From Sporohalobacter salinus (GTDB lineage: Bacteria; Bacillota; Halanaerobiia; Halobacteroidales; Acetohalobiaceae): a stretch of DNA of 64,000 bases. The notes under the pieces are model-generated. The model was given only the letters and a program-made list of their open reading frames with translations, did not search any database and was not told the DNA's origin. The position numbers were made by a program, and so were the translations under genes. This document shows positions 63,817-64,000 of this stretch, one piece after another (within the stretch, counting starts at the first letter, position 1; every line of letters begins with the position of its first letter). The DNA lies in contig NZ_JAFBEG010000007.1 of assembly GCF_016908635.1 (NCBI RefSeq), positions 1-64,000 of the forward strand, given 5' to 3'.

Positions 63817-64000
63817 ATGGAAAGACAAGCACAGGTGATTGTTGTCGGCGGTGGTCCGGCTGGAATGATGGCTGCTGGTATTGCTGCTTATAAAGGAGCA
63901 GAAGTCTTATTGTTAGAGAAAAATGAACAGTTAGGTAAGAAGTTACTGATAACTGGTAAAGGTAGATGTAATTTAACTAATGATTGTCAAATTGAAACAA
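63817..64000 (+). CDS. HI0933/YhiN-family FAD-dependent oxidoreductase (cut by window end)
   Basis: The first 61 codons only. ATG is behind AAGGAGG. The N-terminus QVIVVGGGPAGMMAAGIAAY is a dinucleotide-binding fold with GxGxxG. It is followed by LLEKNEQLGKKLLITGKGRC and NLTN, the signature of the HI0933/YhiN/BaiN flavoprotein family. The function of these aminoacetone-oxidase-like proteins is not well established. The rest lies beyond the window. Confidence 0.85.
   Translation, partial: MERQAQVIVVGGGPAGMMAAGIAAYKGAEVLLLEKNEQLGKKLLITGKGRCNLTNDCQIET

Overview
The window is AT-rich DNA (roughly one third G+C by eye) with strong AAAGGAGG-type ribosome binding sites, many acidic proteins and a mixture of Firmicutes and diderm traits. 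Firmicutes traits are a FapR/plsX/fab operon, GlcT antitermination, YlbL/YlbM, YhaO/YhaN and YceD-rpmF. Diderm traits are a type II secretion operon with a secretin, which needs an outer membrane. Anaerobic oxygen-defence genes (desulfoferrodoxin, rubrerythrin, ferritin, CoA-disulfide reductase) and two acetate kinases indicate a fermentative anaerobe. Together these suggest a diderm, probably halophilic Firmicute of the Halanaerobiales (Halobacteroidaceae-like). The taxonomic assignment is inference.

Region 1 (1-10.1 kb) is accessory. It holds exported proteins (a lytic-transglycosylase-like protein, a DUF3857/transglutaminase protein, a DUF3142 lipoprotein with an overlapping secreted helical-repeat protein, and a solitary solute-binding protein). 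Between them lie relics: the 3' end of a group II intron, a hemagglutinin-repeat fragment, a frameshifted small lipoprotein and a chemoreceptor tail. Region 2 (10.2-20.2 kb) is a compact type II secretion operon in the order K-C-E-F-G-H-I-J-L-M-D, ending in a terminator. Region 3 (20.2-22.6 kb) is a graveyard: the C-terminal piece of a large exported protein, a probable pre-toxin fragment and a broken immunity-like gene.

Region 4 (22.6-32.3 kb) carries a class A penicillin-binding protein with a LysM tail, the yhaO-yhaN nuclease pair, ferritin, a ZIP metal transporter and a desulfoferrodoxin-rubrerythrin operon behind a strong promoter with a 7-1-7 PerR/Fur-like operator. Region 5 (32.4-41.1 kb) has a secreted protein of about 29 ankyrin repeats, a GH97 glycosidase with a CARDB-like tail, a relic PTS permease, a second relic ankyrin 3' end, CoA-disulfide reductase and an HD-GYP protein. 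Region 6 (41.4-44.4 kb) has a patatin-like esterase, YlbL protease and YlbM.

Region 7 (44.6-49.5 kb) is a glucose PTS cluster: glcT, ptsG, crr, ptsH and a secreted aldose 1-epimerase. RAT/terminator switches stand before both glcT and ptsG. Region 8 (49.5-54.2 kb) holds two nearly identical acetate kinase genes flanking a DUF368 membrane protein and a SemiSWEET-like protein. Region 9 (54.2-64 kb) is the conserved lipid cluster yceD-rpmF, then fapR-plsX-fabH-fabK-fabD-fabG-acpP-fabK-like-fabF-rnc, and the start of a flavoprotein gene cut by the window edge.

No tRNA, rRNA, CRISPR array or intact insertion sequence was seen. The most distinctive observations are the acetate kinase pair with a single diverged internal patch, the repeated ankyrin 3' end flanking the GH97 gene, the autogenous GlcT switch, the complete type II secretion operon in a Firmicute, and the uncharacterised DUF3142/helical-repeat pair.
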